From Bacteroidales bacterium (GTDB lineage: Bacteria; Bacteroidota; Bacteroidia; Bacteroidales; UBA932): a DNA stretch of 64,000 nt. The translations under genes were made by a program, and so were the position numbers. The notes under the pieces are model-generated. The model made no database searches. It worked only from the letters and a program-made list of their open reading frames with translations, and was not told the DNA's origin. Location: the NCBI GenBank assembly GCA_015060455.1, contig SUYM01000013.1, positions 17,692-81,691 of the forward strand, read 5' to 3'. This document shows, in pieces, positions 29,804 to 39,072 of the stretch (positions are counted from its first letter, which is position 1; every line of letters begins with the position of its first letter).

Positions 29804-32263
29804 ATGAAAAAATTAGACCAGTTCATACTCAGATCATTCATAGGACCGTTCTTCGCGATCCTGTTTGTGGTCATATTCATCCTGATGATGCAGTTCCTGT
29901 GGCTGTACATCGACGAACTGGTCGGCAAAGGCCTCAGCATGAAGGTCATCCTGGAATTCCTCGGCTGGGGAAGCGCAACTCTTCTGCCGCTGTCCCTGCC
30001 GCTTGCCACACTACTGGCTTCCATGATGACACTCGGAACGCTTGGAGAGAACAATGAACTACTGGCAATCAAGGCTGCCGGCATTTCATTGCAGCGCATC
30101 ATGATACCTCTTGCGACGGTCTGCATGCTGGTCAGCATAGGTGCATTCTTCATATCCAACGACCTTATACCGTTGGCTTACAATAAGATATACACTCTCA
30201 GAGACGACATCGGCAAGACCAAGGAAGAGATAAAGATACCTGCAAAGGTCTTCTACAACGGCATCGATGGATATATCCTGCGCGTCAATGAAAGAAACGA
30301 CGAGACCGGCATGATGCACGGGGTCATGGTGTATAACCATACGGGCAACAAAGGCAACACAAGCCTTACGATCGCTGACTCGGCCGAAATGAAGATGTCC
30401 AAGGACAAGACTTATCTTACATTCGTGATGTATCACGGAAGCAACTATGACGAGACCAACAACAAGAAATATCGCGACACGACCCTCCAACTTCAGAAAA
30501 TAGACTTCGACAAGCAGACCATGGTCATCCCGCTGGAAAACTATGCGTTCCAGAAGTCAGACACCAGCCGCTTCAATGACCAGGTAAAGTCCATGAACCT
30601 CAAGCAACTCACCTACAGTCAGGACTCTATCGGCAGACTGAACGCCGCCGGAAAGGTAGAGAATCTGGAGGCAATGCAAAGGTCAAGACTGCTCAGATAC
30701 AACGCACAGTTGGATACATCTCAAACCGGTCAGAAAAGAGCATTTACACACGAGAAACTGCTGACATGGGAAAATATCGACGATGAGATAAAGGCTGTGG
30801 AGAAGGCAAAGAAGAACGCTGAGGAAATGCAGATGAACCTGACTTCCTTTTCAAGAGAGCGGTACCATCACACCTTCATACTCAGGCTGATAGACATCGA
30901 AATCCTGAAGAAATTCGCCCTTTCTATCGCGTGTTTCATATTCTTCTTTATCGGAGCCCCATTAGGTGCGCTCATCAGAAAAGGAGGACTGGGAAGTTCA
31001 GCCATCATATCTGTGCTGTTCTTCGTCGCATACTGGGTGATTGACATATCAGGAGTCAAACTCGCCAGGGACGGAGCGGTGGCGCCTTTCAGCGGAGTCT
31101 TCTTCTCCAGTTTCGTACTCTTCCCCACCGGACTGTTTCTGACATGGAAAGCAATAAACGACTCTGCAATATTCAATCTGGATGCAATAAAGAGCGGGTT
31201 CAGAAAAATAAAGACAAAAGTCATGAGCATATTCAAGAAGAAACGTATCGTATATATGGGTACGCCGGAGTTTGCAGTTGCGCCGCTTGACGCTCTGATT
31301 AAGGAAGGCTACAATATAGTGGGAGTGGTTACAGTTGCCGACAAGGCCAGCGGACGCGGACTGAAGGTGAACGAGAGTGCAGTAAAGAAATATGCTGTTG
31401 AACACAACATCCCTGTACTGCAGCCGCTTTCGCTCAAAGACCCTGAGTTCCTCGACGCGCTGAGGGCCTGGAAGGCAGACCTTTTCGTGGTTGTTGCGTT
31501 CCGAATGCTGCCTAAGGTAGTCTGGGAGATGCCGCCACTGGGAACATTCAACCTTCACGCCGCGCTCCTGCCTCAATACCGTGGAGCCGCCCCTATCAAC
31601 TGGGCCGTGATCAACGGAGACAAGGCAACAGGAGTAACTACCTTCATGATAGATGACGGAATGGATACAGGAAAGATCATGTACAGAGAGCAGTATATCA
31701 TCGATCCTGATGAAAATGTAGGTTCAGTGCATGACAACCTCATGGAGATAGGTTCGCGACTCGTCGTACAGACTGTCGAGGCAATCTTCGACGGCAGCGT
31801 AGAGTTCCGCGTGCAGAGAAGTTTCATCCAGGGTTCCGAGATCCTGCGCCCTGCTCCGAAACTCAGCCGTGAACTCTGCCACATAGACTGGAACGACAAG
31901 ACAAGACATCTGTACAATCTCATCCGCGGTCTGAGTCCTTATCCTGCCGCATTTACGGAACTGGTGAGGGACGGCAAGGTAACCCAGATGAAGATATACG
32001 GCTCTCAGAAGGTGACAGGAGACGAGTATGCTGACATGCTCTCACGAAGCGCACTGGACAGCGCCGCACCGGGCACGATCCTCTCGGACGGCAGGACCTA
32101 CCTTGCTGTCGCGACCGCAGACGGAGCCATCTCGATCACCGAGTTGCAACTTGCCGGCAAGAAGAGGATGCCGGTCAAGGACTTCCTCATCGGATTCCGC
32201 GATCCTGAGTCATATACGACCACGCAGGGAACATCATCACAGATAACAGGCAAGAAGGCTTAA
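29804..32263 (+). CDS. fmt: In-frame fusion: LptF/LptG-type permease (N) + methionyl-tRNA formyltransferase (C)
   Basis: Single 819-aa ORF: YjgP/YjgQ-like permease to about aa 470, then KKRIVYMGTPEFAVAPLDAL...FNLHAALLPQYRGAAPINWAV (Fmt). Confidence 0.9.
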   Translation: MKKLDQFILRSFIGPFFAILFVVIFILMMQFLWLYIDELVGKGLSMKVILEFLGWGSATLLPLSLPLATLLASMMTLGTLGENNELLAIKAAGISLQRIMIPLATVCMLVSIGAFFISNDLIPLAYNKIYTLRDDIGKTKEEIKIPAKVFYNGIDGYILRVNERNDETGMMHGVMVYNHTGNKGNTSLTIADSAEMKMSKDKTYLTFVMYHGSNYDETNNKKYRDTTLQLQKIDFDKQTMVIPLENYAFQKSDTSRFNDQVKSMNLKQLTYSQDSIGRLNAAGKVENLEAMQRSRLLRYNAQLDTSQTGQKRAFTHEKLLTWENIDDEIKAVEKAKKNAEEMQMNLTSFSRERYHHTFILRLIDIEILKKFALSIACFIFFFIGAPLGALIRKGGLGSSAIISVLFFVAYWVIDISGVKLARDGAVAPFSGVFFSSFVLFPTGLFLTWKAINDSAIFNLDAIKSGFRKIKTKVMSIFKKKRIVYMGTPEFAVAPLDALIKEGYNIVGVVTVADKASGRGLKVNESAVKKYAVEHNIPVLQPLSLKDPEFLDALRAWKADLFVVVAFRMLPKVVWEMPPLGTFNLHAALLPQYRGAAPINWAVINGDKATGVTTFMIDDGMDTGKIMYREQYIIDPDENVGSVHDNLMEIGSRLVVQTVEAIFDGSVEFRVQRSFIQGSEILRPAPKLSRELCHIDWNDKTRHLYNLIRGLSPYPAAFTELVRDGKVTQMKIYGSQKVTGDEYADMLSRSALDSAAPGTILSDGRTYLAVATADGAISITELQLAGKKRMPVKDFLIGFRDPESYTTTQGTSSQITGKKA

Positions 32264-32275
32264 AATATTATAAAT

Positions 32276-33535
32276 ATGAGCACAACCAAATATTTCCCAA
32301 CTACGGAAAACATAGAGAAGGCATCGGAGATCCTGAAAGAGATTCTGGAGCCCACGCCTTTCCAACTGAACGCTGACCTGTCGTCCAAGTATAACGCAGA
32401 TGTATTTCTCAAGAGAGAGGACCTGCAGATGGTCCGTTCATACAAGATACGCGGAGCGTACAACAAGATCAGGTCGATAGACCCTGAAACCTTGAAATAT
32501 GGTATCGTATGTGCAAGCGCAGGAAACCACGCCCAGGGAGTGGCCTTCTCATGCAACAAGTTGCATATCATGGGTTCTATATATATGCCTACAACCACTC
32601 CTAAGCAGAAGATCGAGCAGGTGAGGATGTTCGGCAAGGACTATATAGACATTGTGCTGACCGGCGACACCTTCGATGCTGCCAACACTGCTGCAATGGA
32701 ATTTGCCCGCAAGAGCGGAAAGACATTCATCCCGCCGTTCGACGATCCTAAGATCATGGAAGGACAGGGCACAATAGGCCACGAAATCATGACCCAGACA
32801 AAGGACAAACTTGATTATGTATTCATTCCTATCGGTGGAGGCGGACTGGCATCCGGTCTGGGAGCATATATCAGGCAGATGTCACCCGAGACGAAGATCA
32901 TCGGAGTAGAACCGGCAGGCGCACCCTGCATGAAGGCAGCCATCGACAAGGGCGAGGTCGTGGAACTTGAAAACATCAACAAGTTCGTGGATGGAGCGGC
33001 TGTCAAGAAGGCCGGTGCAATGACCTATCAGGTGTGCAAGGAAATCCTTGACGACATCGTAGTCGTTCCTGAGGGAGCCGTCTGCACCACCATCATACAC
33101 ATGTATAATAAGAGTGCCATCGTGGTAGAGCCAGCAGGAGCGCTCTCGATCGCAGCCCTGAACTTCTATGCCGACAAGATAAAGGGCAAGAAGGTGGCAT
33201 GCGTGGTCAGCGGAAGCAACAACGACATCACCCGCATGGAGGAAATTCGTGAGAAATCCCTGCTTTACGAAGGACTGAAACACTATTTCATCATCACCTT
33301 CCCGCAGAAGCCGGGCGTGATGCTTTCATTCATCAGGGACATCATCGGTCCTACTGACGATATGGTATATTTCCAGTACATCAAGAAGACCAACAAGGAG
33401 TTCGGTCCGGCAATCGTCGGTATCGAACTTGCAGACAAGGCTGATTTCCATGCTCTTCTGCGCAGGATGGAGGCTCATCATATAATGTATGAGCATATAA
33501 ACGAGAACAATAAATTATTTGAAATACTAATCTGA
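32276..33535 (+). CDS. ilvA: Threonine ammonia-lyase
   Basis: KREDLQMVRSYKIRGAYNK, IPIGGGGLASGLG. Confidence 0.93.
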   Translation: MSTTKYFPTTENIEKASEILKEILEPTPFQLNADLSSKYNADVFLKREDLQMVRSYKIRGAYNKIRSIDPETLKYGIVCASAGNHAQGVAFSCNKLHIMGSIYMPTTTPKQKIEQVRMFGKDYIDIVLTGDTFDAANTAAMEFARKSGKTFIPPFDDPKIMEGQGTIGHEIMTQTKDKLDYVFIPIGGGGLASGLGAYIRQMSPETKIIGVEPAGAPCMKAAIDKGEVVELENINKFVDGAAVKKAGAMTYQVCKEILDDIVVVPEGAVCTTIIHMYNKSAIVVEPAGALSIAALNFYADKIKGKKVACVVSGSNNDITRMEEIREKSLLYEGLKHYFIITFPQKPGVMLSFIRDIIGPTDDMVYFQYIKKTNKEFGPAIVGIELADKADFHALLRRMEAHHIMYEHINENNKLFEILI

Positions 33536-33549
33536 TAAAACGAACTATC

Positions 33550-34584
33550 ATGAGCACACCTAACTGGAACAATCTGACATTCTCTTACAGCAAGACGAAT
33601 ACGATTCTCCGTGCAACCTATAAGGACGGAGCATGGTCAGAGGTAGAAAGTCTGACTGACGACAATCTGAAACTCAGCGCATTTGCAGGCTGTCTTCACT
33701 ATGCAATCGAGTGTTTCGAGGGTTTGAAGGCATTCCGCGGCAAGGACGGCAAGGTGCGCATCTTCCGCCCGGAGGAAAACGCAAAGCGTCTCCAGAGATC
33801 TGCGGCATATCTGGGCATCGAGGCACCTTCAGTTGAGATGTTCGTGGATATGTGCAAGAGAGTGGTCAAGGAGAATATCGATTTCCTCCCTCCATACGAG
33901 GTGACAGGAGCATCGATGTACATCCGCCCTACCCTCATCGGAAGCAATCCTCAACTCGGCGTGCAGTCTTCAAAAGAGGCTACGTTCCTTATGCTCTGCG
34001 CTCCGGTAGGTGCATACGTGGGCGGAGCGCTTGACGCAGTCGATGTGGTCATCGCACGCAACTATGACAGGGCTGCCCCTAACGGTTCAGGTTCATATAA
34101 GGTGGGCGGAAACTATGCCTGCTCGCTCTATTCATTGAACGTGGCACACTCGTTGGGCTACAAGGCTGTGCTTTACCTTGACCCACGCACAAGAGAGCAT
34201 ATCGACGAGTTCAATTCATCAAACTTCTTCGGAATCAAGGGCAACACCTATGTGACTCCGGAGTCTCCATCTATCCTCCCATCCATCACAAACAAGTCTC
34301 TTGAAACCGTTGCAAGACATCTGGGAATGGAGGTTGAGCGCAGACCTGTACCGGTGTCGGAACTTGCAGAGTTCGAGGAGGTCGGAGAATGCGGAACAGC
34401 CGTGGTGATCACCCCTGTACACAAACTCGTTGACAAGCCGTTCCTTGAATCAGAGGAAGAGACCGTTTACACCTACGGCGACGGCAAGTGCGGCCCTAAG
34501 TCCCTGAAACTTTACAACTACATCGTAAGCATCCAGAAAGGCGAGATCGAGGATCCGTTCGGCTGGATTACATACGTGGAATAG
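33550..34584 (+). CDS. ilvE: Branched-chain amino acid aminotransferase
   Basis: CLHYAIECFEGLKAFRGKDGKVRIFRPEENAKR, EVGECGTAVVITPV. Confidence 0.95.
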   Translation: MSTPNWNNLTFSYSKTNTILRATYKDGAWSEVESLTDDNLKLSAFAGCLHYAIECFEGLKAFRGKDGKVRIFRPEENAKRLQRSAAYLGIEAPSVEMFVDMCKRVVKENIDFLPPYEVTGASMYIRPTLIGSNPQLGVQSSKEATFLMLCAPVGAYVGGALDAVDVVIARNYDRAAPNGSGSYKVGGNYACSLYSLNVAHSLGYKAVLYLDPRTREHIDEFNSSNFFGIKGNTYVTPESPSILPSITNKSLETVARHLGMEVERRPVPVSELAEFEEVGECGTAVVITPVHKLVDKPFLESEEETVYTYGDGKCGPKSLKLYNYIVSIQKGEIEDPFGWITYVE

Positions 34585-34600
34585 CATACCTTTCATACGA

Positions 34601-34640
34601 TCATGAGCAGCATGGCACTAAGCCATGCTGCTTCTTTATA
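34601..34640. repeat. Left near-identical copy of about 41-bp repeat; also a perfect 11-bp hairpin after ilvE
   Basis: tcatgagcagcatggcactaagccatgctgcttctttata; right copy at 55199-55240 with one mismatch and one indel before the ends diverge. Confidence 0.8.
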
Positions 34641-34642
34641 GA

Positions 34643-35938
34643 TCAAAAAACATTCAATGTATCAACACATGAACGAGCACGCTCATGCAGTTTTTGCATT
34701 GTCGATAATTTAGAATTAACAGGCATCTTCAACACCAAATTCCCATAATATAAAGCCTTTGCTTTATTGTCTGTTTTAACGTGCATCTCCATCAACAATA
34801 TAAGGGGATATAGGCGTGATGGGACCATATAATGAGCGTGGATATAACATTTTTCTGCTTTGTCGTACTGCATCATACCTTCATAGTTTTTTCCCATTAT
34901 ATTGTAAAACATGGGGTCGGAAGATATACGCGAGCCTTTTTCAAGCACCTCATTACTTTTTTGATATTGTCCGAGTTTATGTAGTGCATATCCGTAATCA
35001 TATAGGAAGCGGTAATTATCACTCAACGTATTATATAAATTGTCATACTCCTGCACAACTTCATCATAGAGTTCGTAAGATGAAAGGTATCTGGTGCTTT
35101 TCCATACACTTTCTGCCTCACTTTCAATATGGAATACACTCAACGGATATGAAAAGAAGGCAAATACGGAAAGTGAGATTAGTCCATACCCAAGAGGACT
35201 TTTTTTACGAATAAGAACAATTAATAGAATAATTAAAATCAAAATAGTCGCAATCATTGCCACTACTCCATATTCAACACCAATCCTTAAATACTCGTTG
35301 AACGCATACTCCGGACATCCGGCGACCCTGACAATCATCTCACACCTCTCTTTTTCCGCAAAATATTCTGCCTGAGTTCTTCCATATACGCCCAATATCG
35401 CGTTCGGTCCGCTGCCGGTCAAAGGATTATCGCATATCGCTCTTAATTCCATATGCCATATATGTAGTCTTCCAATGGCAGAATCCCATTTAATACAGAA
35501 AATTCCAACTAAAAGGGTCACGACAGATATGGCAACTATAGCCGCTAATTTTCGATTCTCTGTTACCCATTTGTGTAACCCATATTCCGTATATGCAAGA
35601 ATTAAACACACTATCCCAAAACCTAACCATGCTGCTCTGCTCATTGATGCGGGAAGTACCAACATACATAGCACAGCAGAAACTGCCGCCACAATCTGAC
35701 AAAATCTGACACACCTGTACTTCTCACCTCGGCTGATGATCAGATAAGAAACAAGTATTGATAGAAATATAGATATCCATCCGCCGAATGGTCCCGGATT
35801 TTCAAAACTGCCAGTCATAGCAAACTGTACATGTCCGGAGGCTCGAACGCCTAATATCTGAAGTAATCCTAAGATAGACTCGTAAGATGCGATAACTGAT
35901 ATCAGTAAAACAAGAATTATGTTAAACGTTTTCTTCAT
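34643..35938 (-). CDS. O-antigen ligase/WzyC-like membrane protein with C-terminal TPR region
   Basis: Multiple TM helices, PASMSRAAWLGF, NPLTGSGPNAI, then TPR-like helices. Confidence 0.7.
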   Translation of the reverse strand: MKKTFNIILVLLISVIASYESILGLLQILGVRASGHVQFAMTGSFENPGPFGGWISIFLSILVSYLIISRGEKYRCVRFCQIVAAVSAVLCMLVLPASMSRAAWLGFGIVCLILAYTEYGLHKWVTENRKLAAIVAISVVTLLVGIFCIKWDSAIGRLHIWHMELRAICDNPLTGSGPNAILGVYGRTQAEYFAEKERCEMIVRVAGCPEYAFNEYLRIGVEYGVVAMIATILILIILLIVLIRKKSPLGYGLISLSVFAFFSYPLSVFHIESEAESVWKSTRYLSSYELYDEVVQEYDNLYNTLSDNYRFLYDYGYALHKLGQYQKSNEVLEKGSRISSDPMFYNIMGKNYEGMMQYDKAEKCYIHAHYMVPSRLYPLILLMEMHVKTDNKAKALYYGNLVLKMPVNSKLSTMQKLHERARSCVDTLNVF

Positions 35939-38900
35939 GAAATAACTCTATCGCATTTACTGAGACAGAATACAGGCAAAACCATAATAACAGCAATAAG
36001 TGAAACGATCATTCCTCCGATAGTTCCTATGGCGAAATCGAACCAAAAGACTTCCTGCGGGCCGTCTATAAGGAAAGGTATCAATCCCAGAACCGTAGAA
36101 ATTACTGTCAGCATTATAGGGTTTATCTTTCTACCGAGCGCCTTCACATAGCCGCGGATTCCTGTCAGTTCTGGATTATGTTGTATTACATCCTTATATG
36201 TCAACACTAAATATATTCCTGCATTCACGACAATTCCACATAGCATTACGAATGCCGCAAATCCGCCCTGATCAAAAGATAGATCGGACAAGCCAAAAGT
36301 CAGGAAAAGACCTATGAATGAAATCGGAATCATAAATATTACAGCCAGCGGAAGGCGAAACGATTCAAAGATAATTGCCAGCATCACGAAAATAACTGCC
36401 ACTATCAGGAATATCAGCCAGGCATACTTGTCTTTGTTCTCATCCCACCAGCCTCCTTGAGGGTTATAAGCCTTATAGCCTATCGGAAGTATTTCTTCGT
36501 TCATATGCTCTACAGCATTATTTATAACCTTGTTGGACAGTTCATAGCTTCCAATAAAGTCAAAACGCACACTTAGTTCATACGATTGATTATTTTTAGA
36601 TATGGTAACTCCAGATATTTTTTTTTCAATATTACCTATTTCTTGCAGAGGGACAGAGACATCTTCTACACAAACTGGAGTATGCAGAAAGTGCCAGTAG
36701 TCATATTTTTCTTTTTCAGATGATCGCAAAACCACCTCCGTCATTTCGCCTTCAGTGATGATAGATGATACGGAATTATCATATAATTGCGAAGCCAATG
36801 CTGAATAATACTGATATGGAGTGATATTCACTAAAGCCATTCTCTTGAAGTCATATGCCATATTAAGCTCGGTTTTGGGGCGCCCGTTCCATCCGGTTCC
36901 CCAAACCTCAGCTCCAGAGACTCGTCTATTCTTGGATATGTTTTCAATCAGATATTCTGCATATAGTTTAAGTTCCTGATAGTTGTAACCCCTGAGAGTT
37001 ATTCCATGTGACTTATGATTTGTCACAATATTGTTATTAAATCCGTTATCGTCTATACCATAAATCAACCAGTTAGCACCACCAAAGTTTATAGCCATTG
37101 AGGTTACCAGAGACTTGAGTTGCAACGGAAATGCAGTGTCTTCATATTCCGGTTTGAATTCTACTATTATTGACGCATTATCATATGAAGATATTTTTGT
37201 TGTAAACACCTTGATTTCATCAAACCCTGCAAGATAATTCTCCATTGATTTCACCACCTCATTCAACTGATGTACGGTACATCCTTCAAGCATTCCTGCT
37301 TTGATATGCAGAGTCTTCTGCTGAGGCTCACGATAGAAATTTGATCTATCTAATGCTCTATAGAATGCTCCAAAAGAAGATCCAGCGATTTTGTCTATTG
37401 CCTGTCTGTTGTCAGCATATGGTCTCCAGGATACAACTTTCTCCACCCCTTTCTGCCAGAGGTTCTTGTCCGTTTTCTTCTCCAACTGTGCGGAAGTCGG
37501 AAGCAGGCAAAGTGGCAAACCGAAAATAAGAATGAAAACGAAGATATAGACCCATCTGTGCCTTAGGCCCCATCCTATATATATTCTATAACTCTCTGCC
37601 CATCTTACCTGACGTCTGTGCTTTTTCATTGACGACACAGAAGCCGAAGTCTGCACCGGAAGATAATCCATCAGCGCCGGTATGAACAGCCAAGACACAA
37701 AAAGAGAAGCCACAAGATTAAGCGAAATGACCCAAATGAAGTCCTTCAGGTTTGCCTTCTCGCTCTCCGGCAGAAGGAGGACCATCAGCAGAGCCGCAAT
37801 AGTTGTCCCCACGGCAGCGAGCAGAGAAGGAAATGCCTTCCTGTCGCGGAAATGGGCATAATGGTCTATCATCACGATAGTGGTATCTATCACTATACCC
37901 AGAGAAACGGTAATTCCAGCAAGGGTGTATATGTGGATGCTGATACCGGCAAAGGCATAAATTGCAAGTGCAATCAGCAGATTTACAGCAAGAGTCAGGA
38001 CTATTATGAGCATATATCTCCACGAACGACTCACTGCAAAGACAAACAGCAGAAGAATCAGCAGGCATAGTCCTGTACGAAGATATATCTTATCAAGCTC
38101 TCCCGACACATATTCGGATGAATCGTATGCTATGCTCGCGGTTATCTCTTCCGGAAATTCACGTTGCAGTTTCAGCATTGTCTCGCGGACATCTTTTGTC
38201 ACGGTTAAGAGATTGACGTCTCCAGCTACTCCAACAGAGAGGGTGATGGTGTTAAGTCCGTTGACTCTGTAGTATGATTCTGGGAGCGACTCCTGATATT
38301 TCCAGTCCGCAACATCTCGCAGATGAACGATTCTTCCCTCTGAATTCTTCACAGGGATGCTTCCAAAATCCTCTCCTTCATTCATAGAGGCAAGCCTTAC
38401 GGCCATAGTTTCACTCCCAGCCTCGGATATTCCTATCAAAGTCTCGGAATATGCGTTACGGAATGCTTCTGCGATATCAGATGGGTTCACCCCGGCAGAC
38501 GCAGTCTTGGCTGCATCAAAGGTTATCACCCAATGGTATGGAGTCACACCATAAAGCGACACGTTGTCAACACCCTTTACAGCGGAAATGTCCGGCATGA
38601 CGTGCTCGCGGACATACCTCTCTATCTCCTGTGAAGGCAAGCTGCCTTTTATAAGATAGGACATTGCAGTTGTAACCCTTTGTCCTTGGGCATTATGAGA
38701 GATTGATGGGTATGATACATCGTCTGGTAGGTCCGGGTATATGTATCTGATTGCCGAAGCAATTTCAAGACGAGCCACAGACAAGTCTGTCCCTCTCCCA
38801 AATTTTGCCCTTACTCGCCCTCGTCCAAGATACGAATCCGATGACACTTCCGTGACACCTTCTACACGTGAGATCACCCCTTCCAATTTTGATGTAACTT

Positions 38901-39072
38901 CAGACTCTACAATTTCAGGAGATGCTCCCGGATAAGAAAACGATATAGTTACAGTTCTACTGGCAGAAGATGGTTTATACTGAATATTCAGCATAGGAAG
39001 CGATACTATGCCGATCACCGACAGCACAGCCATCACTAACAATACTGAGAATGATGAAATCTTTCTACTCAT
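35935..39072 (-). CDS. RND-family efflux permease (second of a tandem pair)
   Basis: MSRKISSFSVLLVMAVLSVIGIVSLPMLNIQYKPSS...; AcrB-like topology. Confidence 0.9.
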   Translation of the reverse strand: MSRKISSFSVLLVMAVLSVIGIVSLPMLNIQYKPSSASRTVTISFSYPGASPEIVESEVTSKLEGVISRVEGVTEVSSDSYLGRGRVRAKFGRGTDLSVARLEIASAIRYIYPDLPDDVSYPSISHNAQGQRVTTAMSYLIKGSLPSQEIERYVREHVMPDISAVKGVDNVSLYGVTPYHWVITFDAAKTASAGVNPSDIAEAFRNAYSETLIGISEAGSETMAVRLASMNEGEDFGSIPVKNSEGRIVHLRDVADWKYQESLPESYYRVNGLNTITLSVGVAGDVNLLTVTKDVRETMLKLQREFPEEITASIAYDSSEYVSGELDKIYLRTGLCLLILLLFVFAVSRSWRYMLIIVLTLAVNLLIALAIYAFAGISIHIYTLAGITVSLGIVIDTTIVMIDHYAHFRDRKAFPSLLAAVGTTIAALLMVLLLPESEKANLKDFIWVISLNLVASLFVSWLFIPALMDYLPVQTSASVSSMKKHRRQVRWAESYRIYIGWGLRHRWVYIFVFILIFGLPLCLLPTSAQLEKKTDKNLWQKGVEKVVSWRPYADNRQAIDKIAGSSFGAFYRALDRSNFYREPQQKTLHIKAGMLEGCTVHQLNEVVKSMENYLAGFDEIKVFTTKISSYDNASIIVEFKPEYEDTAFPLQLKSLVTSMAINFGGANWLIYGIDDNGFNNNIVTNHKSHGITLRGYNYQELKLYAEYLIENISKNRRVSGAEVWGTGWNGRPKTELNMAYDFKRMALVNITPYQYYSALASQLYDNSVSSIITEGEMTEVVLRSSEKEKYDYWHFLHTPVCVEDVSVPLQEIGNIEKKISGVTISKNNQSYELSVRFDFIGSYELSNKVINNAVEHMNEEILPIGYKAYNPQGGWWDENKDKYAWLIFLIVAVIFVMLAIIFESFRLPLAVIFMIPISFIGLFLTFGLSDLSFDQGGFAAFVMLCGIVVNAGIYLVLTYKDVIQHNPELTGIRGYVKALGRKINPIMLTVISTVLGLIPFLIDGPQEVFWFDFAIGTIGGMIVSLIAVIMVLPVFCLSKCDRVIS

